Assembly: GCF_963678635.1 (NCBI RefSeq)
Contig: NC_087068.1
Span: 26,414,318 to 26,478,317 of the forward strand
Length of the DNA stretch: 64,000 nt
Origin: Symsagittifera roscoffensis
Taxonomy: Eukaryota > Xenacoelomorpha > Acoela > Convolutidae
Reading direction: 5' to 3'
The notes under the pieces were generated by a model. It did not search any database. It was not told the origin of the DNA and saw nothing but the letters and a program-made list of their open reading frames with translations. The translations under genes were made by a program, and so were the position numbers. Numbering within the stretch: position 1 is the first letter of the stretch; the number at the start of each line of letters is the position of its first letter. Shown piece after piece: positions 30,901 to 39,803 of the stretch.

Positions 30901-33232
30901 AGGCTACGCTGCGTTGCCTGAACCCCTTCAATTTGTGTACACAATGGTCACGACGATAGCAGAGGGGATATTTAACGTGATAATTCCTGCCCCAAACAGA
31001 GTGGTGGACCCGGACAATTACTATCCGTCCCGATCTGAGCTTCCCGCCGTTTGGGCTGACATCTCGAATGCCATACAGGGGCTCAGAGATTGTAGCACAA
31101 CTCGGTTGGTGCTAGATGAAGTTCTGGGGTTGGAGCTGTCCAACTTCGCAAGATTACTGAAGCTAAGACCAGGGGTAGGTGACGATCATCTGTTAGTACA
31201 ACAGGTGGCTGATGATCTCTGGTTCAGACAGATGGATCATGCAGAGAATGAGCAGGGAAGGATGATCAGAGAGAATATGACGTCAGCAGAGGAGGACCTC
31301 ATGGCAATGGCTTTGCGTACGAAGCCACACAACAATATATGGTTGTACCTGTCACCGAGGCTGTGCACCTTGGGTGAGGACGCGTTTGAGCATGCGCCGG
31401 CAATAATTAAAGAGATACATGCGTATCTGAAGAATCTACTTAATGCCCGGGAGTTGGCTGGAGGCAAGATGTTGAAACTGATGCAAGACGTAAACACGAT
31501 GTCGCTGGATAAGTTCCAAGCTGACGTGCTGGCCACAAAGGCACAGTACGAACGATCAGATGCTATCTTGGGTGGAATGGGAGTGGGATGGACGCCATCT
31601 TTCCTATCGACGTGCTATCCGAAGGCATCTAGGAACCTGATCGCGAGCTTCGTCAAAGACATCAGGAAGTTGTCGATTGGCCTGGTGCTAGCCTTATACG
31701 TGACATTTGGTCATGAACACTTTGTGAAAGGACCGGCAAACCTCTTTACCCAAGCGTTGGCAGATTTGAGATTGGACGGACTCCTGACTCTGATTGCCAT
31801 GACCTATGGTCGACTGGGAGATTTGCTTATGCTATTACGTTACCCTGAACAACTACAGGGACCCAGTCGTGAGTTCAATGCACAGTTGGAAACCGCCTCG
31901 CTCAAGAAGATGAAAGACTGGAGGACTCTCCTGCTTCAATACCTCTTGCAACAGAACAGAAGCGTCACAGGAGAGGACAAGGTGGCGACGAACGCAGGCG
32001 AATGTAAGCAGTATTGTGGCATGCCCTTACTAACAGACTTAGCTGTCATGATGCGGATTGATCCGTTGGCTCTGGTCCACGGACTGAGGGAATTCGTCAC
32101 AGTGGTGTATGGACCGGTGATGTCTTTTGCGTTCCCGGATGTGCAAGTTAAAGCGTACAGGAATTCAGTGTTGTACGTCAACCTGGTCTCAGTAGTGGAT
32201 TGTTCCGTGCTGAATTGGGTAGAACAGAGTGAACTGATGAAGCTGGCTAGCGACGATAGGCTGTTCGGAAGATTAGCAGAGCCAGGCTGGGTGTTGATGG
32301 ACTTCAACAACCACTTCAAATGCAGAATGGGCCGTGAGGATCTGTCCCACATCCAGTTTAACCCAAAACTCTGGAATTTGAGACCAGTGGTGAAGGATAA
32401 AGGAGAGGCTGTGGGAGTACCTCAATTGCCGGGAGCCTATGCCCATGCAAAAGAGAATCAACAAACATGGCTTCCTGGGTCCAGGCCGCTGCCGGACCAA
32501 TGCCATCGATATCCACCGATAAGGAGGATGTTGTTGGGAGTCACATCTCCCATCACTGCCCCTCGTATTGGAGCAGCTCGTGACGCAGAGAAGAGAATGC
32601 TGAAGTGGAGTGGAGGGATGGAGCCGCGCTTCATCAGCTGGAACGTTGCTGCCGCGCATACGTTCGACTTCTCATTCCCCGATGCCTGGAGCAGGAAAAA
32701 GATCAAAGCACTACCCTCCAGGAGACCAGAGGTCTCGGCTGAAACGTGGAACGAAGTATATTCTTCCGCGGATGACTTATCGAGACTGAAGTGGTCAGGA
32801 GAAGCGAAAGTGGTGATGCTGGAGGTGGCAAGGGAGAGCAGAGGAGGCTCATATATAACGATAGAGGACCTGGCCCCACATGGCGAGGAGTTGGTAGAGT
32901 TCCTGGTCGATGATGAATTGTTTTATCATGCAGGAGACATGGCCGTACCGGCTCGGCCGGATTCGGGCACAGACGCGCGACAAGGACCCTCGGGACCTAG
33001 GCCGAAACCTGATGCGGACGACGATGAATTGATGGACCAGGACGATAACGATGACGGGACCGGAAGTAAGACGGAGAAACCGGGAGAGACCGATCTAGGA
33101 GCGTTGGAAAGGGACTTGCTAGAATACCGGTTCAGTGAAGACGACGATGGGGAAGTCGATGGGAGTTTATTGCTAATGGCACCATCGTCCTTCATGTCTC
33201 CTACAAAGGATAGACCCAATAAGCCAGGCTAG
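27947..33232 (+). CDS. Inner element ORF2, N-terminal part: SGNH-hydrolase polyprotein
   Basis: The frame has 1,762 codons from ATG 27947 (open upstream to 27860 without ATG). Residues 1-110 match copy 1 (IYQRLIDCDF, NRPTEVVLML-FGE). A coiled-coil-like region follows (about 145-215). The SGNH hydrolase shows HLIIGDSLVR with Ser404, MLGTNDVS with Asn453, and DGVHF with Asp547 and His550, so the catalytic set is complete. A second, degenerate SGNH-like segment has VVAGSDY, SLFWPDVIFL and VVAGSNDHL (Asn near 926). The remainder is helical and unrecognised, ending in an acidic linker. It sits where retroviruses carry env, but I see no signal peptide or membrane span. TAG at 33230-33232 ends the frame, whereas copy 1 stays open here; a break or small deletion separates it from the frame at 33303. 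Confidence 0.85.
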   Translation: MGDTNELMEFLSASLGATLDEIYQRLIDCDFTREDPGLAMFVVAQLNALGREGRGNRPTEVVLMLAFGESGTAERGRNRLMRWRRGEMSGHDLAREPGLGEQRDHRLGEMPLPVQPAQPLIGAKRQRDGPGPSHSVDSPTAAPPLKRVRVSEIEIQTSETIETLEKKERDQSELCAKLQEYRAIARERDEWKKKFEDLQVAYKEDEIKHLKELYMAKVSQVSPEILASMRSSEGSNDTRPRTTAQELCASRGPEVLDLRAARGPEAPQQTRPSASSQRFTIPDPSDTYLAPQFQESFNQVARAAMDEINRGTERTLARIVPSQRRDHSSNSSERATRTIACSAPGGVFEKSRVVDIRKNLMARHQFTQVPAEHPRACLNDMSWNPATNDQVIPPGSRHLIIGDSLVRDLNEIFVYGHTTILSFGGASVAQVIKMMEFQSEDHLDTLIIMLGTNDVSRAPVTPENKWEPLLVCLLNELKEKYRPKLVILCTIPPNPLVGTIAADFMNGNVTRWNEMTRSLVRNNPGELRLLDLENMLRMTDHIALTKDGVHFNTQRGRPWINDVFQTQLREAEQESRATGSLARTNSTGGSRIRATVPESLANRLGPLATETVGAATVAPSSNVRDRLGTAPPPRPQSIGSRLGRSVEQNNRNNSQTASRRNDSPATTNPASTAGPSTSTVPAEGIESGSRLLWNRSDPSHWGQYKTDMSAKLNMNTLTCREDAMRMTGGESPTVSRLYRIPGVDWLLAEQEKFSSSTSLRHVDLDGLPHDNTFGPLNTRSLTDVRDRTRERTPPVRKGKFQTENKPNNKHHKMYRQFAKPPGQTPGEYSRDYPRTTTVVGDDKRYGNLKAPIGDGLFAAYDPLDMKAAKYLVVAGSDYLYTPRSLFWPDVIFLTAPKLDWGQAIGMMISVRRVVSMEPQVIVVAGSNDHLQSRGLLSRLTDGSIPSNEVIGEAIMTLLSAMAEVEAAARQRFTMNVVKVIFVLSPGYAALPEPLQFVYTMVTTIAEGIFNVIIPAPNRVVDPDNYYPSRSELPAVWADISNAIQGLRDCSTTRLVLDEVLGLELSNFARLLKLRPGVGDDHLLVQQVADDLWFRQMDHAENEQGRMIRENMTSAEEDLMAMALRTKPHNNIWLYLSPRLCTLGEDAFEHAPAIIKEIHAYLKNLLNARELAGGKMLKLMQDVNTMSLDKFQADVLATKAQYERSDAILGGMGVGWTPSFLSTCYPKASRNLIASFVKDIRKLSIGLVLALYVTFGHEHFVKGPANLFTQALADLRLDGLLTLIAMTYGRLGDLLMLLRYPEQLQGPSREFNAQLETASLKKMKDWRTLLLQYLLQQNRSVTGEDKVATNAGECKQYCGMPLLTDLAVMMRIDPLALVHGLREFVTVVYGPVMSFAFPDVQVKAYRNSVLYVNLVSVVDCSVLNWVEQSELMKLASDDRLFGRLAEPGWVLMDFNNHFKCRMGREDLSHIQFNPKLWNLRPVVKDKGEAVGVPQLPGAYAHAKENQQTWLPGSRPLPDQCHRYPPIRRMLLGVTSPITAPRIGAARDAEKRMLKWSGGMEPRFISWNVAAAHTFDFSFPDAWSRKKIKALPSRRPEVSAETWNEVYSSADDLSRLKWSGEAKVVMLEVARESRGGSYITIEDLAPHGEELVEFLVDDELFYHAGDMAVPARPDSGTDARQGPSGPRPKPDADDDELMDQDDNDDGTGSKTEKPGETDLGALERDLLEYRFSEDDDGEVDGSLLLMAPSSFMSPTKDRPNKPG

Positions 33233-33302
33233 AGAGTGCCGAAGCAGGGATCCGCAGAAACTGCTTTATGAATCACCAAGGAGGAGGAAAATCGAAGAGT
33301 CA

Positions 33303-36300
33303 ATGAAGATATCGTTCCTCAGCACATTACCAGAAGAAGAATGGGAAAGATATCAAATGGAGTTGGAAGGCAAGACAGGAGCAATCTGGAGCCGAGTAAA
33401 CTTCATGGAGAAATCTTGGGACGTGATAAGGCGATATGGGACGCAGTCCATAATGAAGGTGGGATTGAACCAACCCATCATGCGTGAGGTCCTGGAAAAA
33501 ATAGTGAGCTCCATGGAGTCGGATGTTCTGACCGAGTCAGTAACAGAAGACAGTGCCGATGATCAGCATGTTGCAAAGAAATTACCTGTCAGACGAGCCA
33601 GGAAAGGGCTGAAGCGACTAAAAGGAAAGACAGGAAGTCGAGCCATGAACCCGAGAGTGGTGAAGTCAAGAGCCAACGCAGTGGTGACCTCTTTAACGAG
33701 CGCAGGTCGTTCAGGCGAGAGCGGGCAGGGAGATAGTACAACACTGACAGGGGGAGAAAAAGAGAATCTGATACCCCCTATGCTCTTGGCAGGTCTGACC
33801 GTAACCGCCACTAGATCGAAGAAGACGGCGCGAACCCTGGCAGACACTAAGTTAGAAATGGAAGTCATCAGTCAATGTGGATCTGGAGGACTTGAAGATT
33901 ATAGGCCCTCGCGGATCAACATGGCCAAGTTGAAACTGGAAGGACAACTCGACGTGGTCGAGTACAGTCGAATAACTGTGCCGGAATCGGTCCACATGGG
34001 AGATCCGGCAGGGGGTTATGTGGAGATGTTGAAAGCGAGGAACTCCGCGAGAGGGCACCTGATGGCTTGGAGTGAAAAGCGGGCCATGCAAGAATATCTG
34101 AAAGGGCTTACGGAGAACTCTAACTTCAATCGAAGAGAGTATGGCACAGTGATGTCATCAGAAGCGAATGAAATTGGATTGGAAAAACTGCTAGAGATTT
34201 CTTGGAGGGCGGCCCTCCAGAAATACTTCGATGAGACGATGAATGCACCTGCTACTGTGGCAGCATACCTGGCTCATCCTTGCGTGAGAACTGATCTGCA
34301 AGTACGACTGGCTTGGTGCTTGATGGGCATCAAAAAGGCGGAGTATGAAGCCAGTAATGACTCGAAATCACGAGAACAGGAGCTAGAGTTAACGGAAGCT
34401 CTACGAGCATTGATTTCGAAAGACGATTCAGCGATAGCATGGGCTAAGCGTAAGGATGCCCTTTGCTTTGTCAGGTTCGTGGTGGATCGTATCCCCACTC
34501 CTGTTTTGGGAGAATGTATAAAGATCATTCGGCAAAAGGGAGTTGATTGCGAAAGGAACTTCCTTAGGGCACTCCTAGAGCTATATCAGGACATGCCATT
34601 GACCGTGCCAAGCAAGGAGTCGAATGATATGGAAAGCTATCGCAAGTTGGAAGAGGTGAGAAGATACTCCAACAAAGAATTGAGAGTGAGCAGAGACTTG
34701 ATTGAAGCGGCCAGAGGACAAAAGGAGTTTGCAACACTAGGGAAACTGAAGTCGTTCCAATACGTGTCTGGCATACCGGGGATGGCGTATAATCCCTTCG
34801 TGAACGAAGAAGCCAGGGAAGCATACTTCGACTACGAGCAAGTCACAGTGCTCAACTTCTGGGTTGAACGGATTAAGGAAATTGGAATGTTGATGGTGGA
34901 ACAACCCAAGCTTGGAATTATTTTGGAAGAACGAGTAGTCGAGCCCTCGATTCCCGAGCTAAAAGGGCAAGTGAGTTTTGATTGTGGTTCTTGGGACGGT
35001 CCCTTGAAAACCAGTCTAGTAGTGATGTGGGAACTCATGAAACCTTCCTGGTGTCCCCATCCTAACGCAGGCTTAATCTGGGACATGACCGCGGATATCA
35101 TGTTAGACCGGGATGATGATGCGAGTCTACATGATCTGGCCATGATACAACACCTGCTGGCCATGAGATTGACGAAGAAGAAGAGCAACCCGTCCACGGA
35201 GCTGTCCGAGGAAGGTACATCGAGTAATTGGTTGAAGCAAGGCACATGCTTGGCTCAACACAGTGGGATGGAAGGACATGTTTGTAACCTGGGACACTGC
35301 CTGATTACGCTAAGCGAGCAGCATCGACAACTGGCACGATTGTACGGAAGATTGAGCATGTCAGATAAGAGTGCCATGGAGTTGGTCGCAGACTGCCATG
35401 GGGTGACGGACGTAAACCTGATCACAGCCTTGGGATTTTGCAGCATGACGAGTTCGATAGAATCGCTCGAGCGCTTGGAGCGTGCCCATGAGCTAGTGAC
35501 GTCCCTCAGCGTGGAAATATTCCCTGGAGCATTACAGACAGAGAAAAAGATTGGAGGCTGGCGAGAAGCCCTAGAGAATGAAATGAATCTGAAGGATAGT
35601 GAAGCCTATCACAGACCTACTGGTTCAAAATATATGGTGGGTTCAAGCTCAGCGCCGTATTGTAATAGCAAGTATCCTACGCACATGGTGGTGATGGATG
35701 CGAGGACGCAACAAGTGTTGGTTGACCAACTTTTCTCTGTGCCAAAGTGCGTGAGGTTGGCCAGAATGTCAGAGAGGTCATATGACTTGTTGGCAAAGAT
35801 CTTTCGGGCAGTCCCGAAGAGATCCGAAGGCGAGTTGCAAGACGTTGTGGGTGAAGAGTTCATGAGACTGAACGAAGGCAACGTGAGTGAGTTCCAGAAA
35901 CAGAAAGCGAGTGGAGCGTTACCTACTGAATTCCCCACCATAGAAGAGAAAGACGACCTACATAGAATTCTGATGGAAGTGGAACCGTTACTGGGAGCCT
36001 CAGGGTATCGGACCCGAAGGAACATAGTGAGAACCCATGGGGAGTATCCTTGCCACTGCTTAGCGCAGACGTTGTGGTACCCCAAACGCGGGAATCTGAT
36101 CCTAGTATGGGACGTGGAGGAGTTGTACTCCACGGGGTTGCCCGATCAGAATCAACCAGTGTCAATCGTGGTGGTTAGCGCCATGCTAGCAGTGAGATGG
36201 TTCGAGGCTAATGCAGACACAAGTGAGCAGGAGACGGCCGTGCCGACTCCTGAACAGCTGAGCAACGTGAAAATGAGTAGTGAATTGGATCTTTTCAGAA

Positions 36301-36770
36301 CCACCTGCAAGGTTCTGAGAATACCTAAAGCCATCGAAAGAATATGGTCAAGGCAAAGATTGATGCCTTGGTTCCGTGCAGTGATGACATCTTGGATGTA
36401 TGAACGTGCGAAGCGTCACATGTCAAGGAACACGGAAGCCTATCAATCTTTCCAGCTAGACATAGGACCAGGAGCCTATAAGAGAGCTTTCCTGACGCAT
36501 AGAAACGCGGTCACCACGGCGGTGAAGCGAGTAGCTGGAGCGCCTTGTGTTACTGAAGATGAGAAGAAAGAGGTCTTAAGAGCTGACCTAGAACGAAACG
36601 TGAGCCTATGTCTTCACAACAGCTTTTGCAGGAACCGGGAGCAGAAGGTGAATGTGGACTTGCTACCTTGTTGCAAACCGAGGCTGTTGGAACAGGAGGG
36701 TTGGGGCACGGCCCGCAACTCTCTGGACATGTTAGAGAAAGTTCTGGAAGACAGTGACGCTGAACATTAG
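33303..36770 (+). CDS. Inner element ORF2, C-terminal part: conserved protein of unknown function
   Basis: The frame has 1,155 codons from ATG 33303 (MKISFLS); homology to copy 1 begins slightly upstream in the same frame with ESPRRRK. The start is therefore probably not natural, and this is the C-terminal half of the ORF2 polyprotein. Conserved blocks shared with copy 1 include LPEEEWE, YGTQSIMKVGLNQP, EGHVCxxxxC, LVADCHGVTDVNL, PCHCLAQTLWYPKR, RQRLMPWFRA, LDIGPGAYKRAF, LCLHNSFCRNRE and LLPCCKPR. The protein is mostly helical, with Cys/His clusters that could bind metal. I do not recognise a family. The TAG stop is followed by AT-rich noncoding sequence. Confidence 0.75.
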   Translation: MKISFLSTLPEEEWERYQMELEGKTGAIWSRVNFMEKSWDVIRRYGTQSIMKVGLNQPIMREVLEKIVSSMESDVLTESVTEDSADDQHVAKKLPVRRARKGLKRLKGKTGSRAMNPRVVKSRANAVVTSLTSAGRSGESGQGDSTTLTGGEKENLIPPMLLAGLTVTATRSKKTARTLADTKLEMEVISQCGSGGLEDYRPSRINMAKLKLEGQLDVVEYSRITVPESVHMGDPAGGYVEMLKARNSARGHLMAWSEKRAMQEYLKGLTENSNFNRREYGTVMSSEANEIGLEKLLEISWRAALQKYFDETMNAPATVAAYLAHPCVRTDLQVRLAWCLMGIKKAEYEASNDSKSREQELELTEALRALISKDDSAIAWAKRKDALCFVRFVVDRIPTPVLGECIKIIRQKGVDCERNFLRALLELYQDMPLTVPSKESNDMESYRKLEEVRRYSNKELRVSRDLIEAARGQKEFATLGKLKSFQYVSGIPGMAYNPFVNEEAREAYFDYEQVTVLNFWVERIKEIGMLMVEQPKLGIILEERVVEPSIPELKGQVSFDCGSWDGPLKTSLVVMWELMKPSWCPHPNAGLIWDMTADIMLDRDDDASLHDLAMIQHLLAMRLTKKKSNPSTELSEEGTSSNWLKQGTCLAQHSGMEGHVCNLGHCLITLSEQHRQLARLYGRLSMSDKSAMELVADCHGVTDVNLITALGFCSMTSSIESLERLERAHELVTSLSVEIFPGALQTEKKIGGWREALENEMNLKDSEAYHRPTGSKYMVGSSSAPYCNSKYPTHMVVMDARTQQVLVDQLFSVPKCVRLARMSERSYDLLAKIFRAVPKRSEGELQDVVGEEFMRLNEGNVSEFQKQKASGALPTEFPTIEEKDDLHRILMEVEPLLGASGYRTRRNIVRTHGEYPCHCLAQTLWYPKRGNLILVWDVEELYSTGLPDQNQPVSIVVVSAMLAVRWFEANADTSEQETAVPTPEQLSNVKMSSELDLFRTTCKVLRIPKAIERIWSRQRLMPWFRAVMTSWMYERAKRHMSRNTEAYQSFQLDIGPGAYKRAFLTHRNAVTTAVKRVAGAPCVTEDEKKEVLRADLERNVSLCLHNSFCRNREQKVNVDLLPCCKPRLLEQEGWGTARNSLDMLEKVLEDSDAEH

Positions 36771-37540
36771 GATGGAGAAATGGTGGAATGAAGATGACCG
36801 AAGAAGAGAAGAGAAGGAGAAAAAAACTTGATTGTTTTTGTGTGTAAAAACTTGAACAAATCAACCAAGTTTTGATTATTGAACTTGTTAAACTTTTTGT
36901 TTTGATCTAGTTTGGTCAGACCAAACTTTGAAAATGTTGCAATTGTTAAAATTGTTGAAATTGTTGATTTTAGTTACTACTATCTATGTATGTGTATAAG
37001 GAGCATAGGTGAGTATATTTACCTATTTATTCCCGACTGAAGTTTTTAACCTGTGTAAGACACAAATTCACTGTGTGGCGACATGGTAAGTTTGAGTAAA
37101 TTCGCTCGAGAAGGGTGGGTAACTCAATAACTTTCCTAGCCACAGAGTTTCTTAGTTTTAAAATTGAAAGGACCGCATAAATGACTAATTATACTTGGTG
37201 AGTGAAGTTAAGTTAATTTTAACGGGTGCGTGGCCGTGCCACGTCCCACTTTTTAATCACAAAGAGCGAAAAGAAGTTTTATAACAAGACGACGTAAGTA
37301 GTCAGAAAAGAAATTTTATCTAGGACCCTCCTCATGGTGCGAATTTTGTGAAAATGTTGAAAGGCAGTGAGATGTAGTACGATGCCATTTGTGAACACGT
37401 AGTGAGTTGAAGTGGAGTAGATAAATTTCATTTTCTTATGCGATTTGTAAGATTGGTTACAGAAAACTGGATACCTACTTGACGATAACCCGGTGTTGTG
37501 CGATCAATAGGGACATTGATGGAGACTTGTCCGGGGAGTA
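36771..37540 (+). other. Inner element 3' noncoding region and 3' polypurine tract
   Basis: There is no gene here. A hairpin-like element around 37070-37150 (ACTGTGTGG with CCACAGAGT, one mismatch) corresponds to the one in copy 1. TTGTCCGGGGAGTA at 37527-37540 directly precedes the LTR and is the candidate plus-strand primer. Confidence 0.6.
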
Positions 37541-38424
37541 TGTGCCATTCTGCCGGATGACACAGCACAACCTTCCCGCGACAGAAAAAAGAGTGACTAA
37601 AGGCCTTATGAACAGAAAAGTGTTGCGACGGAGGGTCAGAATGTTCTAGAATTTTTATTTTTAAAATTTCGATCGGAAGAAGAACATTTCTGAGAAATAG
37701 AAAAAAGACGGCCATTTTGAATAGAAAAGACGAAAATCAGAACCACGATATAGATTGTGAAGAACAGTTGTATCAGAGACAGAAAAACACGGAGCCTCTT
37801 ATCGTGGCAAGAACACACGATAAGGACCTTAGCGACAGATATTTGTGGAGACGGAGGCTTCAGTGGGGGGAAGAGAAATACCACGGAACCCTCCCGGGAC
37901 ACGAAATATAGGAGATAAGAGTGTTATCTCAAGAAAGTCACGGGAGCGGAGGCTTGGTCCCCCAGAGACTGTTATATGTGAAGGGACTGGGTAAACTAAC
38001 TATAACAGCTGCTGTAATGTCCTAGATCTTAATTAACACCGTTATTATTTAATATTTCAGAGCATGAGTAGATAGAAAAAGGAAAGGGTCAATCCATCTC
38101 CAATGGATTTAATATAAAACTGTCACACAAAAACATAATAAAATAGGTTGTTTGAGCCGTGTTTTTAATGACAATCACGTAGTCTGAGGATCCGAGACTC
38201 AGCTATGTGGTTGTGTTCGCATGCAAACGAAAGCTGATCAAAAGTCGTTTGACTGATGGCCTAAAAATGGTAACTTTTTACTTTGCCCTAAACAGACCAG
38301 AAAATCAACTGGCAAGGTCGAGACGGTGAAAAACGAGTAGAATTAAGGTAACTGACGCCTGCCAGTCGTTGATAGGTACTTTTTCTACGCTCCGTCGCTG
38401 TGTGATATTTGGGCGAATGTTACA
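37541..38424 (+). repeat. 3' LTR of inner element
   Basis: It is 884 bp, TGTGCC...TTACA, identical by eye to 14062-14945 except for C instead of A at 38388. The AATAAA hexamer is at 38137-38142. Confidence 0.95.
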
Positions 38425-38932
38425 ATTAGCGAGCTTGATCCAGCGGATTCATCAATCCGGAAGGGTAAAGGAACTGAAACTTTTATCCTGTTGCATCAAC
38501 TTTTAGCTTCCTGTCATGTCCTGACTTGAATTTAATTAATATCTAGATTCATTTTGATAAGGATGAGAAGCTAGGAGTTGGGGGAAAGGGTTGATCCATC
38601 TTCGATGGAGATGATGATTTTTATCTACTGAACAAAAACAATAGTAATATAATAAGTAGTAGCCCTGTTTTTAGGAGTGACCTCGTGGTCTGGGGATACT
38701 GAGACCCAGCCATGAGCTCACTATTTGCATGTAATTAAGTTAATTTGAGCGTTCTGGTCGAAGCCGGAGAACAGTAACGTTTTTGTCGACCCGATGTTGG
38801 AAAAGACCACCGAAAAGTACTGGCTTGGTAGAGACGGTGAAAAGCATGCAAAGCTCTGTTTAGACGCTAGCCAGTCGTCTTAAGACTTAGTTTTGTTTTC
38901 CGTCGATATGTATCTTCCGGGCGAATGATACA
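38425..38932 (+). repeat. Copy 1 3' LTR, second part after the nested insertion
   Basis: The sequence aligns block by block with the second half of the inner LTR (AGGGTTGATCCATCTTCGAT against AGGGTCAATCCATCTCCAAT, GGGCGAATGATACA against GGGCGAATGTTACA). It therefore completes the LTR left at 14061 and ends with CA at 38932. The outer target duplication cannot be tested because its 5' end is outside the window. Confidence 0.85.
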
Positions 38933-39803
38933 CGTTGATTTTATTTCGACCTGTTTTCTTCAGACAACTATGATAGAAAGATCTCGCATGCATTTCGTAT
39001 GCTATAATTTTGAAAATTAAACTATATCTTATTTAATTGGCGTTTCATGTCACACATGTTTAAGAAGTCCTTATGTTGAGATGTTTAAGAGAACTCTATC
39101 TTTGCATGTTTAAACTTTTCAACGTATTATTTTTTGCATGTTCAACAAAAGTGTTTTTTTTTTGCACGTTTAAGCTATATCGTATATTAAAACGCTTATG
39201 AAATTTCATTAAGCACAGGTTTAAGAAGTCCTCATGCTGGTCTGTTAAAAGGCCAAAAGATGCTAGGATTGAAAACTTTACTCAAGTCAGCGTTTCAAAA
39301 TCTGATGGAGCTCGAATGCTTGAAAACTCTTTAAATTTGTGTATAAATTATTGAATTCAAAAATCTCGCTAAATTTGTTGAGTCAGTAACTTTTCAATTT
39401 AAAAAATTGCAATTACTACATTGTTTATATATTGAAATTTGAGTCAGTAACTTTTGAGTCATTAATATGTTGAGTCAGTAACTTTTCAGTTTAAAATATT
39501 GTAATTACTATGTTTATTACTACAGTTAATAAAATTGTAATTAGTACATGGTTTATATATTGAAAGATCAAGATTCTCTTCACTAATTTGCTCTCTTCAC
39601 TTTATGTTACGGTTTAACAACCATAATTGGGTTGACCTATTTGCATCAAAACACACTATTGCCGTTTTTTTTTAATTTCAACCTTAAAATGGCGAGGGAG
39701 AGGTTTTATTGACGGTTCAATATATCAACAACCAAATTAAATTTCTAGCGATCAGTCGGTTCATTTTAATGTCTTATTTTTAATTTCGCTTTTAATCGCC
39801 AAC
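38933..39803 (+). other. AT-rich spacer with short repeats and the 5' flank of the CR1-like element
   Basis: No gene is seen. ATGTTTAAG-like words recur irregularly at 39050-39240. At about 39379-39575 a block with GAGTCAGTAACTTTT, AATTGNAATTACTA and GTTTATATATTGAAA is repeated two to three times. The CR1-like 5' untranslated region must begin somewhere before 39804, but its edge is not visible. Confidence 0.5.

Larger units (their letters stand above)
14062..38424 (+). mobile_element. Inner giant Ty3/Gypsy-type LTR retrotransposon (copy 2), full length, 24,363 bp
   Basis: It is bounded by two 884-bp LTRs in direct orientation. Between them are a primer-binding site, a 3.1-kb leader, ORF1 (18074-27504 with a stop and a frameshift near the end), an intercistronic gap, ORF2 (27947-36770 with one break), a 3' noncoding region and a polypurine tract. 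It is inserted inside the 3' LTR of copy 1. I see no clear 4-5 bp target duplication: the flanks are AAGATA on the left and ATTAGC on the right. By eye the LTRs differ only at 14909 (A) versus 38388 (C), implying a young insertion. Its size puts it with giant Gypsy elements such as plant Ogre and planarian Burro, though kinship with those is not shown. Confidence 0.95.

Noticed and set aside
27947-36770. ORF2 as a classical retroviral envelope
   Set aside because: No signal peptide, fusion peptide, furin-type site or C-terminal membrane anchor could be seen.
38933-39600. Possible CRISPR-like spaced repeats
   Set aside because: Repeats are irregular, AT-rich and in a eukaryotic context; there is no constant repeat-spacer pattern.
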